Below, piece after piece: positions 1 to 9,087 of a DNA stretch of 64,000 bases; position 1 is the stretch's first letter, and each line of letters starts with the position of its first letter. Position numbers and translations under genes: made by a program. The notes under the pieces were generated by a model that worked only from the letters and a program-made list of their open reading frames with translations, searched no databases and had not been told where the DNA came from. Source of the DNA: RHKX01 sp963820055 (GTDB lineage Bacteria > Actinomycetota > Thermoleophilia > Solirubrobacterales > 70-9); contig CAWFYJ010000005.1 in assembly GCA_963820055.1 (NCBI GenBank), positions 62,001 to 126,000 on the forward strand, written 5' to 3'.

Positions 1-2230
1 TCCACGGGCGGGAACGGGGCGGCTTCTCGCGGACCGCGGCGTCCGCGGGATTGGCGGCTGCGGCCGTCGTCGCGGCGCTGATCGGGCTCGGCCTCGGGTC
101 GGCGCGGATCGCCGCGATCGATGCCGGAGCCTTGCGCGGAGCCGCCGGCGAACCCGTCGATGTCCGCGGCTGGGTCTCGGCGCCGCTTCGCCGCAGCTTC
201 GGCGAGGTCCGCATCCAGCTCGATGCCCGAGAAGGTCGCGTGGGGCGGGTGATCGCCGTCGCGGCTGAGCCGGTGCCCGACCTCGAGGTCGGAAGCGAGG
301 TGGCCGTCCGCGGCCGGCTCCGCGAGCCCGACGACTTCCGCGCCGCCGAGATGGAGCGGGCGGGTGCCGCGCTCGAGCTGGCCGTCGAGCGGCTGCGGCT
401 CACCGGCGCCCGCCGCGGCGGGGTCGCCGGCGCTCTCGACGACGTCCGCGGGCGCGCCGAGGCGGCCCTCGGCGACGGCCTCGACGCGGAGCAGGAGGCG
501 CTCGCTCGCGGCTTCGTCCTCGGCCAGGACGACCGGATCGACCCGATCGTGACGGGAGCAGTTCCGCCGTTCCGGGCTCAGCCATCTGCTCGCCGTGTCC
601 GGGCAGAACGTCGTCCTGCTCGCGATCCTCGCCGGCGTCGGGCTGGCGATCTTCGGGCTGTCCCTGCGGGCCCGGCTGCCGGTCATCCTCCTGCTGATCG
701 CCGCCTACGTGCCGATCGCCGGGGGCGGTCCTTCGATCCAGCGAGCCGGCGTGATGGGAGCGGCGGCGGTCGCCGCGACGCTCGCCGGCCGGCCCGCCGG
801 GCGCGCCTACCCGCCGCTGCTGGCCGCGGCGGCGACGCTCCTGGTCAATCCGCGGTTCGCCGGCGACGTCGGCTGGCAGCTCAGCTTCGCGGCGGTGCTC
901 GGGATCATGCTCTGGGCAGGGACGCTTGCGCGACCTGATCGCCGACCGGCTGCCCGAGCGGCTGCCGGGGCCGGCCGCGCGCGGGCTGGCCGACGGCGCC
1001 GCGATGACGCTCGCCGCGACGCTGGCGACGGCCCCCCTGATCGCCCACGACTTCGAGCGCCTCTCGGCGACGTCGCTGGCGGCGAACCTGCTCGCCCTGC
1101 CGGCGATCGCCCCGGTCATGTGGGTGGGGATGCTGGTCGGCATGCTCGGCCAGGTGCCGGGGCTCCCGACCGCCCCGCTCGGCGTGGTCGAGGGCGTTCT
1201 GATCGACTACGTGGCGCTCGTCGCCGGGACGCTCTCCTCACCCTCGTGGGCGGAGCTGCGGGTCGGGCTGCCCGGGACGGGGACCGTCGTCGCGGTCTAC
1301 CTCGCCTTCTCGGTGGCGGCGGCCGTAGTCCTCGCGAGCCTGCGCAGGCGCCGCCGCCTGATCGCGCCGCGGAGCGCCGGCGTCGGTGTCGCCCTCGCGG
1401 CGCTCGCCGGCCTGGTGATCGCCCTGACGACCTCCGGGGCCGGGCGCGCGCCGCCCGCCGCGGCGCTGCGGGTGACGGGCATCGACGTCGGCCAGGGCGA
1501 CGCGATCCTGCTCGAGCCGCCGCGGGGCGATCCGGTGCTCGTCGACGCCGGCCCGCCCGGCGGTGCGGCCGCGGAGGCGCTGGCCGACCTCGGCGTCGAT
1601 CGCCTGGCGGCCGTCTTCGTCACCCACGACCAGCTCGACCACTCGGGCGGCCTCCGCGACGTCCTCGCCTCCGTCCCTGTCGATGCCCTCGTCCAGGGCG
1701 CGCCGTCCGCGGCGCTGGAGGCGGCCGCCCGCGCGGCCGGCGCGCGCGTGCTCTCCGTCGCCGAAGGAAGCGCGTTGCGGTTCGGCGGACTGCGGATCGA
1801 CGTCCTCTGGCCGCCGCGGGATCCGGCCGTCGCGCCGGCCGATGCCAACGAGACGTCGCTCGTGCTCTCCGCCGGCTACCGCGGCTGGGACGTGCTGCTG
1901 ACCGGCGACGCCGAGGAGGAGATGACACACCTCGACCCCGGTCCCTTCGACGTGCTCAAGGTCGCCCACCACGGCAGCGAGGACGCCGGGCTCGGAGCCC
2001 TCCTCGACCGCTCGGTCCCGCAGGTCGCCCTGATCGAGGTCGGCGCCGGCAACTCCTACGGCCACCCGACCGCAGCGACGCTCGCCGAGCTGGCCGAGCA
2101 CGGCGTCTGCACCCTCCGCAGCGATCTCGACGGCGACGTGACCGTCGAGCTCGGCCCGTCGGGAGTCCTCGCCGAGACCTCGCGGAGCGCCGATCTCGGA
2201 GCCCGTCCCGGCTGTGGGCCGGATCGGTGA
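1..2230 (+). CDS. comEC: ComEC/Rec2-type DNA uptake channel, 5' partial, two frameshifts
   Basis: ComEC forms the inner-membrane channel for transforming DNA. The reading frame is open from position 3, so the gene begins before the window. An N-terminal membrane and DUF4131-like part is followed by the competence core (SGLSHLLAVSGQNV around 574-615) and a C-terminal metallo-beta-lactamase-like domain (DVGQGD near 1490, LLTGDAEEE near 1900, VAHHGS near 1970). The protein is read in three successive frames. One extra G at about 555 and one extra T at about 926 shift the frame, and deleting them restores family sequence at both joints. It is either a pseudogene or a correct gene with base-call errors; I favour errors. 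In the MBL motif the second His of HxHxDH is Gln (THDQLDH). It ends 31 nt before holA. Confidence 0.85.
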
Positions 2231-2248
2231 TCGGACCGCCTGCGGACG

Positions 2249-2254
2249 TAGACT
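2249..2254 (+). promoter_or_regulatory. -10 hexamer TAGACT for holA (leaderless)
   Basis: TAGACT ends 7 nt before the GTG at 2262, the spacing expected if transcription starts at the start codon. No Shine-Dalgarno sequence precedes that GTG. It belongs to a recurrent pattern in this window. Confidence 0.5.
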
Positions 2255-2261
2255 CATCCCG

Positions 2262-3245
2262 GTGGCAGACCAGATGCGATCCGCCTACCTCTTCGCCGGC
2301 GACGACGCCGCGAAGCTCTCGGCAACGCTGAGCCGGCTGCGGGCGAGGGCCGAGCGGGAGGGGGGACCCGGCGCGCTCGAGGACTTCAGCTCCGGCGGCG
2401 GCGCCGCGCCCGACGCCGAGGCACTCGTCGGCGCTATTCCGGCGATGAGCCTGACCGCGGAGCGCCGTTACCTGCTCGCCGACGGGGTCGAGCGCTGGAA
2501 GGCGGCGCAGGTGACCGCGCTGACCGCGGCACTCGCCGACGCCCCTCCGGACGTGACCGTCGTCCTCGTCGCCCGCGGCAAGGCGCCGAAGGGTCTCGCC
2601 GAGGCCGTCGAGGCCGCCGGCGGCGACGTCCACAACTTCGGCGCGCCGAGCAAGCGCGACCTTCCCTCATGGCTGATGAACGGCGCTCGCGAACGCCGCT
2701 TCAACCTCGCCCCGCAGGCCGCCCGGGCGCTCATCACCCGGATCGGCGGCAGCACCGAGCGCCTCGCCGTCGAGCTCGACCGGCTCGCGCTCTGGGCCGG
2801 CGACGGCGGCGAGGTCAGCCTCGACGACGTCGAGCTGATGACCACCGACAGCTCCGAGCGGGCCGGCTGGGCGCTCGCCGACGCGATCGTCTCGCGCGAC
2901 CTCGACCGGGCGGTCGCGACGACGGAGGACCTGATCCAGCAGGGCGAGGCGGTGACGCCGCTCGTCTACGGGATGGCCTCACGGCTCCGCAGCGCGTACA
3001 CGGCCGCCGCGGCGATCGAGGCCGGGGTTCCGGCCGGGAAGATCGAGGCGGGGCTGCCGATGGCGCCGTATCCGGCGAAGATGCTCGTCCGCTCGGTCCA
3101 GGGGGTCGACTCGGCCGAGCTCTCGGCGGCGATCGGCGCCGTCGCCGATCTCGAGTGGTGGACGCGCGGCGGGTCCGACTACGACGACGAGGTCGCTCTG
3201 ACTCTCGCGGTCAGGCGAGCGGCCGGCGAAGCGGCGACGGGGTGA
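2262..3245 (+). CDS. holA: DNA polymerase III subunit delta
   Basis: The delta subunit opens the beta clamp within the clamp-loader complex. The protein begins VADQMRSAYLFAGDD and has the usual delta layout: an N-terminal AAA-like domain with degenerate nucleotide site, a middle domain (LAVELDRLALWAGDGG near residue 170) and a C-terminal helical domain. Length of 327 aa matches the family. I chose GTG 2262 because a TAGACT box lies 7 nt upstream. ATG 2274 is the alternative, and a further upstream GTG at 2214 would overlap comEC. The gene lies just after comEC and convergent with rpsT, the classic actinobacterial comEC-holA-rpsT arrangement. Confidence 0.9.
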   Translation: MADQMRSAYLFAGDDAAKLSATLSRLRARAEREGGPGALEDFSSGGGAAPDAEALVGAIPAMSLTAERRYLLADGVERWKAAQVTALTAALADAPPDVTVVLVARGKAPKGLAEAVEAAGGDVHNFGAPSKRDLPSWLMNGARERRFNLAPQAARALITRIGGSTERLAVELDRLALWAGDGGEVSLDDVELMTTDSSERAGWALADAIVSRDLDRAVATTEDLIQQGEAVTPLVYGMASRLRSAYTAAAAIEAGVPAGKIEAGLPMAPYPAKMLVRSVQGVDSAELSAAIGAVADLEWWTRGGSDYDDEVALTLAVRRAAGEAATG

Positions 3246-3263
3246 GCGGGATCGGCGGGAGGA

Positions 3264-3524
3264 CTAGGAGCCGGCGACGATTCGCGCGGCCCGGGCCTTC
3301 TTGCGAGCGCCGGTGTTCGCGTGCATGGCGCCCTTCTGGACGGCCTTGTCGATCCGCGACACGAGAGCACGATGCTCGCTCTCGGCGTTGCCGGAGTCGC
3401 CGGACGCAACTGCGTCCTCGAGGCGACGGAAATGCGTCTTGACGGCGCCGGTGACCCGGCGGTTCTCGTCATGCTCGCGCTCGGAGCGGAGAATTCTCTT
3501 CTTCTGTGAGGCAATGTTGGCCAT
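3264..3524 (-). CDS. rpsT: 30S ribosomal protein S20
   Basis: S20 is a primary 16S rRNA-binding protein of the small subunit. The 86-aa product starts MANIASQKKRI and is very basic and helical (RSEREHDENRR, GAMHANTGARKKARAAR), exactly the S20 signature and length. The start at 3524 matches the family N-terminus; longer in-frame extensions upstream are not conserved sequence. It is convergent with holA (18-nt gap) and divergent from murJ, 25 nt away. Confidence 0.97.
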   Translation of the reverse strand: MANIASQKKRILRSEREHDENRRVTGAVKTHFRRLEDAVASGDSGNAESEHRALVSRIDKAVQKGAMHANTGARKKARAARIVAGS

Positions 3525-3536
3525 CAGCGGCCGCAC

Positions 3537-3542
3537 ACTGTA
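3537..3542 (-). promoter_or_regulatory. -10 hexamer TACAGT for rpsT
   Basis: On the minus strand TACAGT lies 12 nt before the rpsT ATG, in the 25-nt gap shared with the divergent murJ. It would give a very short leader. Confidence 0.35.
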
Positions 3543-3549
3543 GCGACTG

Positions 3550-5262
3550 ATGACCGAACCCATTGACACGCCGGAGCTTCCGCCTCTGCCCGAGCGGGCG
3601 CGGCGCTTCCATCCCGCTTACGCGATCGACCCGATCGACGAGGAGTTCGCGGGCTCGGCCCTCGGTCCAGAGCCGACCGAGCAGGACCGCCGGATCGGCC
3701 GCTCGACGGTCTTCTTCAGCATCGCGACCGGCGCCTCCCGCGTCGTCGGCCTCGTCCGGGAGATCATCGCCGCCGGCTATTTCGGCGTCGGACCGGCGAT
3801 GTCGGCGTTCACGATCGCCTTCCAGATCCCCAACCTCGTGCGCAGCCTCTTCGCCGACGCCGCCCTCCAGGGAGCATTCGTCCCGGTCTTCACCGAACAG
3901 CTCGAGGCGGGCAACAAGCGGGAGGCGTTCCGGCTCGCCTCGACGCTGATCTTCCTGATCACCGCCGTGCTCGGGATCATCACCGCGCTCTTCATCCTCG
4001 TCGCGCCGCTGCTGATCCCGTTGCTCGTCCCGGGCCTCGACTCCGCGACCCAGGACCTGACAGTCGTCCTCTCACAGCTGCTCTTCCCGATCCTGCTGAT
4101 GCTCGGGCTCTCCGGCGTCGTCGTCGGCGTCCTCAACAGCTACAACCGGTTCGCCGTCTTCGCGATCGCGCCGCTGTTCTGGAACCTCGCGATCATCGGC
4201 ACTCTCGTCGCGCTGGCGCCGATGTTCTCCGGCGACGACCGGATCTACGCCTATGCGATCGGCGTCCTCGTCGGCACGCTGCTGCAGCTCGTCCTGGTCT
4301 CCTGGGACCTCCGCCACACGCCGTTCCGGATGCTCCGCGTCTTCGACTGGCGCGGCGATCTCGTCAAGAAGGTGCTGCTGCTGATGTTGCCGGTGACGAT
4401 CAGCCTCGGGCTGATCAACGTCAACCTCGTCATCAACAGCCTCGTCGGGGCACTCGTCCCCGGCAACCTGGCGGGCACGAACGAGGCGCTCGCGAACTTC
4501 GCTCCGGCCGCGATCGATAAGGCCTTCCGGATCTACATGCTGCCCCAGGGGATGTTCTCGGTGGCGGTGACGACCGTGATCTTCCCGACCCTCTCGCGAT
4601 ACGCGGCGCGGCGCAGCTATGACGACCTCCGCCGGACGATGGCGAACGGGATGCGGATGATCCTGCTCGTCCTGGTCCCGGCCGCGGCGGCGATCCTAGT
4701 CCTCTCCGAACCGATGATCCGGCTCGTCTACCAGCGCGGAGAGTTCTCGCCGCAGGAGACGCCGCTCGTCGCCACGGCACTCTTCTGGTTCGCGTTCTCG
4801 CTCCCCTTCAACGGCCTGTTCCTGATCCTGACCCGGACGTTCTTCAGCCTCCAGCGCCCCTGGACTCCGACCTGGATCGCGGCCCTCAACCTCTTGATCA
4901 CTGCCGTGGCGGCCTTCGCCTTCTACAAGCCGTTCGGGGTAGCGGGGATCGTCGCCGGCACCGCGATCGCGACGGCGGCGAGCGTCGTCGCCCAGGTGAT
5001 CGTGCTGCGTCGGCCGCTGGGGGGCATCGAGTTCCCGGCGCTGCTCAACGCGGCGATCCGGATCACCGTCGCCTCGGCGGCCCTCGCGGGAGTGTCATGG
5101 CTGATCTGGGACCAGCTCGAGGGGGTGCTCGGCCTCAGCACGATCGCCCAGGCGATCTCGCTCGGCGTGGCGCTGGCGGCCGGCGGGCTCGTCTACCTGG
5201 GGACGATCCTGGCGCTGCGCGTGCCCGAGGCACGGCAGCTGCTCGCCGTCGTCAGGCGTTAG
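3550..5262 (+). CDS. murJ: Lipid II flippase MurJ (MviN family)
   Basis: MurJ flips the peptidoglycan precursor lipid II across the cytoplasmic membrane. The protein has 570 aa with a soluble N-terminal extension of about 50 residues, then a polytopic membrane region. Family signatures are visible: SRVVGLVREIIAAGYFG (about residues 62-78), AFQIPNLVRSLFADAALQGAFVP (about 89-111) and LPQGMFSVAVTTVIFPTLSR (about 333-352). The ATG at 3550 is the only reasonable start. In actinobacteria MurJ often carries extra regulatory domains; here it ends after the membrane core. It is divergent from rpsT and 63 nt ahead of lepA. Confidence 0.95.
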   Translation: MTEPIDTPELPPLPERARRFHPAYAIDPIDEEFAGSALGPEPTEQDRRIGRSTVFFSIATGASRVVGLVREIIAAGYFGVGPAMSAFTIAFQIPNLVRSLFADAALQGAFVPVFTEQLEAGNKREAFRLASTLIFLITAVLGIITALFILVAPLLIPLLVPGLDSATQDLTVVLSQLLFPILLMLGLSGVVVGVLNSYNRFAVFAIAPLFWNLAIIGTLVALAPMFSGDDRIYAYAIGVLVGTLLQLVLVSWDLRHTPFRMLRVFDWRGDLVKKVLLLMLPVTISLGLINVNLVINSLVGALVPGNLAGTNEALANFAPAAIDKAFRIYMLPQGMFSVAVTTVIFPTLSRYAARRSYDDLRRTMANGMRMILLVLVPAAAAILVLSEPMIRLVYQRGEFSPQETPLVATALFWFAFSLPFNGLFLILTRTFFSLQRPWTPTWIAALNLLITAVAAFAFYKPFGVAGIVAGTAIATAASVVAQVIVLRRPLGGIEFPALLNAAIRITVASAALAGVSWLIWDQLEGVLGLSTIAQAISLGVALAAGGLVYLGTILALRVPEARQLLAVVRR

Positions 5263-5325
5263 CCGGGCGCTCTACCCTTCGCGCTTCGCAGATCGCCGGT
5301 CCCACCGGCGGCTGCGCCCAAAGAC

Positions 5326-7137
5326 ATGCCCGAAGCCATGGACAGAATCAGGAACTTCTCGATCATCGCCCACATCGACCATGGGAAATCGACCCTGGCC
5401 GATCGCATCCTCGAGCTGACCGGGGCCGTCGACCCGCGCGACATGCGCTCGCAGCTGCTCGACTCGATGGACCTCGAGCGCGAGCGCGGGATAACCATCA
5501 AGGCGCAGGCGGTGCGGGTCGAATACACGGCCGCCGACGGCCAGACCTACAACCTGCATCTGATCGACACGCCCGGCCACGTCGACTTCTCCTACGAGGT
5601 CTCGCGCAGCCTCGCCGCCTGCGAGGGCGCTCTGCTCGTCGTCGACGCCGCCCAGGGCGTCGAGGCGCAGACGGTCGCCAACACCTACGCGGCGATCGAG
5701 GCGGGCCTCGAGCTGATCCCGGTCCTCAACAAGGTCGACCTGCCCGGCGCCGAGCCCGAGCGGGTGGCCGGCGAGGTCGCCGACCTGCTCGGGACCGACC
5801 CCGACGACGCCATCCACATCTCCGCGAAGACGGGCATGGGCGTGGACGCCGTGCTGGAGGCGATCGTCGCCCGGGTGCCGCCGCCGGTCGGCGAGCCCGA
5901 GGCGCCGGCCCGGGCGCTGATCTTCGACTCCGAGTTCGACCAGTACCGCGGCGTCGTCGCCTACGTACGGATGATCGACGGCAGCTTCCGCAAGAACGAG
6001 CCGATCCTGGCGATGCAGAACGGCACCGTCGCCGACCTCGACGAGATCGGATTCTTCCGCCCGCAGATGACCGCCGTTCCCGGCCTCGAGGCGGGGGAGG
6101 TGGGGTACGTGATCACCGGCCTCAAGGACGTCGCCAAGCTGCGCGTCGGCGACACGCTCACCGATCGCATCCACCCGGCCTCGGAGCCGCTGGCGGGCTA
6201 TCGCGAGGTCCAGCCCGTCGTCTTCTGCGGCCTGTTCCCGATCGACACCGACCGCTACGAGGACCTGCGCGACGCGCTCGAGAAGTTCGCGCTCAACGAC
6301 GCCGCCCTCTCCTGGGAGCCGGAGACTTCGGAGGCGCTCGGGTTCGGCTTCCGCTGCGGTTTCCTCGGCCTGCTGCACATGGACATCGTCCGCGAGCGGC
6401 TCGAGCGCGAGTACGACCTCGCCCTTCTCGCGACGACGCCGAACGTCAAGTACGTCGTGACGCTCACGAATGGGGAGGAGATGACGGTCAACAGCCCGAC
6501 CGACCTCCCGGACCCGGGTTCGATCGAGGAGATCAGCGAGCCCTACATCCGCGCGTCGCTGATCTGCCCGAAGGAGTACGTCGGCCCGGTGATGGAGCTC
6601 TGCCAGGCGCGCCGCGGCACCCACGTCGACATGCACTACCTGAGCCCGGAGCGCGTCCAGCTCCGCTACGACCTGCCGCTCGGCGAGATCGTCCTCGACT
6701 TCTACGACGTCCTCAAGTCGTCGACGAAGGGGTACGCGTCGTTCGACTACGAGCCCCTCGACAACCAGCCCGGCGACCTCGTCAAGCTCGACGTCCTGCT
6801 CGCCGGCGAGCCCGTCGACGCGCTCTCGATCATCTGCCATCGCGACAAGGCCTACGAGCAGGGCAAGGTCCTCGTCTCGCGGCTCCGCAAGACGATCCCC
6901 CGTCAGCAGTTCGACGTGCCGGTCCAGGCCGCGATCGGCTCCCGCGTCCTCGCCCGCGAGACGGTCAAGGCCGTGCGCAAGGACGTCACCGCGAAGCTCT
7001 ACGGCGGCGACGTCACCCGCAAGAACAAGCTCCTCGAGAAGCAGAAGAAGGGCAAGAAGCGGATGAAGCAGGTCGGCTCGGTCGAGGTTCCGCAGGAGGC
7101 GTTCCTCGCCGTCCTGACGCTCGGCGACGACGACTGA
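5326..7137 (+). CDS. lepA: Elongation factor 4 (LepA), ribosomal back-translocase GTPase
   Basis: LepA/EF4 is a ribosome-associated translational GTPase. The 603-aa protein has a P-loop (AHIDHGKST, residues 15-23), switch II DTPGH, the NKVD base motif and the SAKTG motif, followed by EF-G-like domains and the LepA-specific C-terminal domain (LYGGDVTRKNKLLEKQKKGKKRMKQ). Length is standard. ATG 5326 (MPEAMDRIRNF) is annotated; ATG 5338 is equally close to the family N-terminus. The large minus-strand open frame beneath it is a codon-bias shadow. Confidence 0.98.
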   Translation: MPEAMDRIRNFSIIAHIDHGKSTLADRILELTGAVDPRDMRSQLLDSMDLERERGITIKAQAVRVEYTAADGQTYNLHLIDTPGHVDFSYEVSRSLAACEGALLVVDAAQGVEAQTVANTYAAIEAGLELIPVLNKVDLPGAEPERVAGEVADLLGTDPDDAIHISAKTGMGVDAVLEAIVARVPPPVGEPEAPARALIFDSEFDQYRGVVAYVRMIDGSFRKNEPILAMQNGTVADLDEIGFFRPQMTAVPGLEAGEVGYVITGLKDVAKLRVGDTLTDRIHPASEPLAGYREVQPVVFCGLFPIDTDRYEDLRDALEKFALNDAALSWEPETSEALGFGFRCGFLGLLHMDIVRERLEREYDLALLATTPNVKYVVTLTNGEEMTVNSPTDLPDPGSIEEISEPYIRASLICPKEYVGPVMELCQARRGTHVDMHYLSPERVQLRYDLPLGEIVLDFYDVLKSSTKGYASFDYEPLDNQPGDLVKLDVLLAGEPVDALSIICHRDKAYEQGKVLVSRLRKTIPRQQFDVPVQAAIGSRVLARETVKAVRKDVTAKLYGGDVTRKNKLLEKQKKGKKRMKQVGSVEVPQEAFLAVLTLGDDD

Positions 7138-7228
7138 GGCGCCGTGCGGCCACGGAGCCGGGCCGCAAAGTCCTGCCCACGCAACGAAAGTTGCCGAAAT
7201 GCAGGCCCGTTCGACCTAGCCTGAGGGC
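7138..7228. other. lepA-7229 intergenic gap
   Basis: A small GAAA-tetraloop hairpin (GCAAC/GTTGC) lies at 7181-7194. Nothing else was recognised except the TAGCCT box at its end. Confidence 0.3.
7217..7222 (+). promoter_or_regulatory. -10 hexamer TAGCCT (leaderless)
   Basis: TAGCCT ends 6 nt before the GTG at 7229, and no Shine-Dalgarno sequence is present. Confidence 0.5.
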
Positions 7229-7555
7229 GTGTCGAAGCTGGTCCCGCTCTTCTTCATCGCCCTCGTGGCCGTCGCCGCCGTGGGCCTCACCCTGCGGCCG
7301 GGGACGCTGATCAGCATCAGCGACGAGGCGCTCGCGACGTCGATCGCGCGCACCGCCGACAGCGCGGCCGGCGGCTGCCACCACCGTGACAGCGCCTGGT
7401 TCTGCACCGACGGCGACTCGCGGATGTACCGCGCGACCGTCGGCGACTACGGCTGCTGGGAGGCCGTCAACGTGACTCCCGACGGCAAGGTCGCCTCGCT
7501 CGACCCCGTCTCGGGCTGCGTGGACCTTCCCGACGTCCTCGGCCTCGGCCGCTGA
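7229..7555 (+). CDS. Small secreted or membrane-anchored hypothetical protein
   Basis: The product has 108 aa with one N-terminal hydrophobic segment (about residues 4-22, LVPLFFIALVAVAAVGLTL) followed by an exported-looking domain with four cysteines (GGCHHRDSAWFC, GCWEAVNV, SGCVD). These may form two disulfides. I do not recognise the family. The GTG start is supported by the upstream TAGCCT box and by good hydrophobic N-terminus placement. It stands alone between lepA and a PAP2 gene. Confidence 0.7.
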   Translation: MSKLVPLFFIALVAVAAVGLTLRPGTLISISDEALATSIARTADSAAGGCHHRDSAWFCTDGDSRMYRATVGDYGCWEAVNVTPDGKVASLDPVSGCVDLPDVLGLGR

Positions 7556-7599
7556 GGGGGCAGCCGCGCCATAGATCCGGCGCCCGTCGGTGCGCGGCC

Positions 7600-7605
7600 T
7601 ATGAT
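7600..7605 (+). promoter_or_regulatory. -10 hexamer TATGAT upstream of the PAP2 gene
   Basis: TATGAT ends 8 nt before an ATG at 7614, which opens a 15-codon reading frame (7614-7661). The PAP2 gene starts 4 nt after that frame closes. Confidence 0.45.
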
Positions 7606-7613
7606 CCGCGCCG

Positions 7614-7661
7614 ATGCGATGCGATCCGCCGGGGCAGGCGAGTCGCCCGCCGAGGTGGTGA
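7614..7661 (+). CDS. Possible leaderless 15-codon upstream ORF
   Basis: An ATG 8 nt after a TATGAT box opens a 15-codon frame ending in TGA at 7659-7661. Its stop overlaps nothing but lies 4 nt ahead of the TTG start of the PAP2 gene, inside the stretch that would carry that gene's Shine-Dalgarno sequence (GAGGTGG, 7652-7658). Translational coupling is possible. There is no evidence that the peptide itself is functional. Confidence 0.3.
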   Translation: MRCDPPGQASRPPRW

Positions 7662-7665
7662 CGCC

Positions 7666-8691
7666 TTGGAGTCGGGCGCGATAGTCGAAGAGCGGGCCGA
7701 AGAGGCGCCGGCGACGAAGCCCGGCCGCGACAACTCGCGCCGGATCACGATCATCGGCCTCGTCGCGTACGTGATCGCGACGATCGTCCTGATCTCGTTC
7801 ACGGGCGTCCTGCTGGCGCGCGAGACGATCTTCCTCTGGCTGCTGGTCGGGCTGCTGGCGATCTCCCTCGCCGACGTCCGCGGCTTCGCCCGGGGCGTGA
7901 TCCTCGACTGGCTGCCGTTCTATCTGATCCTCGTCGCCTATGACTTCCTTCGCGGGTACGTCGGCAACAACCCGATAACCGATCCGCACTTCCTGCCGCA
8001 GATCGACGCCGACAAGTTCCTCTTCGGCGGCGCCGTGCCGACCGTCTGGCTGCAGGAGCGCCTCTACGAGGTCGGTCAGCTGCCCTGGTACGACGTCTTC
8101 GCCTGGGCCGTCTATCTGAGCCACTACTTCATGGTGTTCATCGCGGCCGCGTATCTGTGGCGCGTTTCCCACCTCCGTTTCCTCGAGTTCCGGGCGATGG
8201 TCCTGACGCTCAGCATCGCCGCCTTCGTCACCTACGCGCTCGTGCCGGCGGCGCCGCCGTGGATGGCGGCCGACCGCTTCATGATCGGGCCGGTCGTCCG
8301 GGTCACGGGCAGCGTCTGGACCGAGCTCGGCGTCTATCCGGCGGCCTCGATCTGGGACAAGGGCAGCTCGCTCTACAACCCGGTCGCAGCGCTGCCGTCC
8401 CTCCACGCAGCTTTCCCGATGCTCCTCTGCCTGTTCTTCTGGCGGAGCGGCAGGCTGTTCAAAGTGCTCGGCGTCGGCTACGTGCTGGCGATGGGCTGGA
8501 CCCTCGTCTACGGGGGCGAGCACTACGTCTTCGACGTGCTGCTCGGCTGGATCTACGCCGTCGCCGTCTTCCTCGGGGTCCGCTGGGCCAGGGCCAAGTG
8601 GGGCGAGCGACGCAGCGCCAGGCGCGCCGCGAGGGGCGAGGCCCGCGAGCCCGACGACGCCGGCGAGCCGGCCGTCGCTACAGCTTCCTGA
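7666..8691 (+). CDS. PAP2-superfamily membrane phosphatase / inositol-phosphotransferase-like protein
   Basis: The 341-aa protein is polytopic and carries the PAP2 motifs: LPSLHAAF (Ser245, His247) and GEHYVFD (His286, Asp290). This arrangement resembles the PAP2_3 group that includes inositol phosphorylceramide synthase-like and actinobacterial phospholipid head-group enzymes. The substrate is a membrane lipid phosphate, but its identity is unknown. The N-terminus is acidic and cytosolic; the tail is charged. The TTG start at 7666 is preceded by GAGGTGG at 7-nt spacing. Its last 14 nt overlap the convergent YbjQ-like gene. Confidence 0.8.
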   Translation: MESGAIVEERAEEAPATKPGRDNSRRITIIGLVAYVIATIVLISFTGVLLARETIFLWLLVGLLAISLADVRGFARGVILDWLPFYLILVAYDFLRGYVGNNPITDPHFLPQIDADKFLFGGAVPTVWLQERLYEVGQLPWYDVFAWAVYLSHYFMVFIAAAYLWRVSHLRFLEFRAMVLTLSIAAFVTYALVPAAPPWMAADRFMIGPVVRVTGSVWTELGVYPAASIWDKGSSLYNPVAALPSLHAAFPMLLCLFFWRSGRLFKVLGVGYVLAMGWTLVYGGEHYVFDVLLGWIYAVAVFLGVRWARAKWGERRSARRAARGEAREPDDAGEPAVATAS

Positions 8692-8998
8692 CCCGGACGG
8701 CCGTCCCGTAGGCGCAGATCTCGGTCCAGGTGCTGCCGAGCTCGGAGGTGTCGAAGCGGAACGCGATGATCGCGTTGGCGCCCTTGCCCTCCGCCTCCTC
8801 GACCAGCCGCTCGGTCGCATGTGCGCGACCCTCGGCCAGCATCTTCGTCATCCCCTTCAGCTCGCCGCCGACGAGGGATTTGAAGCCGGCCCCGATCTGC
8901 GAGCCGACGTTCCGGGACCTGACGGTGAGGCCGAAGACCTCGCCGTAGACCTCCTCGACCTCATAGCCGGGCAGGTCGTTCATCGTTGAGATCAGCAT
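8678..8998 (-). CDS. YbjQ/UPF0145 family protein
   Basis: The 106-aa product matches the YbjQ-like heavy-metal-binding domain family (DUF74): an N-terminal beta strand, then GEVFGLTVRSRNVGSQIGAGFKS (residues about 19-41), and the C-terminal GANAIIAFRFDTSELG...EICAYGTAVRV. Members form pentameric rings; the biochemical role is unknown. A TAGGTT box lies 6 nt before the ATG on the minus strand. It is convergent with the PAP2 gene. Confidence 0.88.
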   Translation of the reverse strand: MLISTMNDLPGYEVEEVYGEVFGLTVRSRNVGSQIGAGFKSLVGGELKGMTKMLAEGRAHATERLVEEAEGKGANAIIAFRFDTSELGSTWTEICAYGTAVRVRKL

Positions 8999-9004
8999 CG
9001 GCTC

Positions 9005-9010
9005 AACCTA
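9005..9010 (-). promoter_or_regulatory. -10 hexamer TAGGTT for the YbjQ-like gene
   Basis: On the minus strand TAGGTT lies 6 nt before the start at 8998, consistent with a leaderless transcript. Confidence 0.5.
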
Positions 9011-9074
9011 ACGAATCAACGCGAACGCACGCATGTGTTCCGCGTCTCCATTAGGGCCCCCTAACCCACCTTGC

Positions 9075-9080
9075 TAGCCT
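9075..9080 (+). promoter_or_regulatory. -10 hexamer TAGCCT (leaderless)
   Basis: TAGCCT ends 7 nt before the GTG at 9088. Confidence 0.5.
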
Positions 9081-9087
9081 CCCCGAC

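Noticed and set aside
2214..2261. Longer start for holA at 2214
   Set aside because: It overlaps the end of comEC and has no conserved residues; the TAGACT box places transcription start at GTG 2262.
5272..6840. Long minus-strand open frame opposite lepA (over 500 codons)
   Set aside because: It lies fully inside the strongly supported lepA gene, has low-complexity Arg/Gly/Val/Asp composition and no family motif. High-GC codon bias makes such shadows common here.
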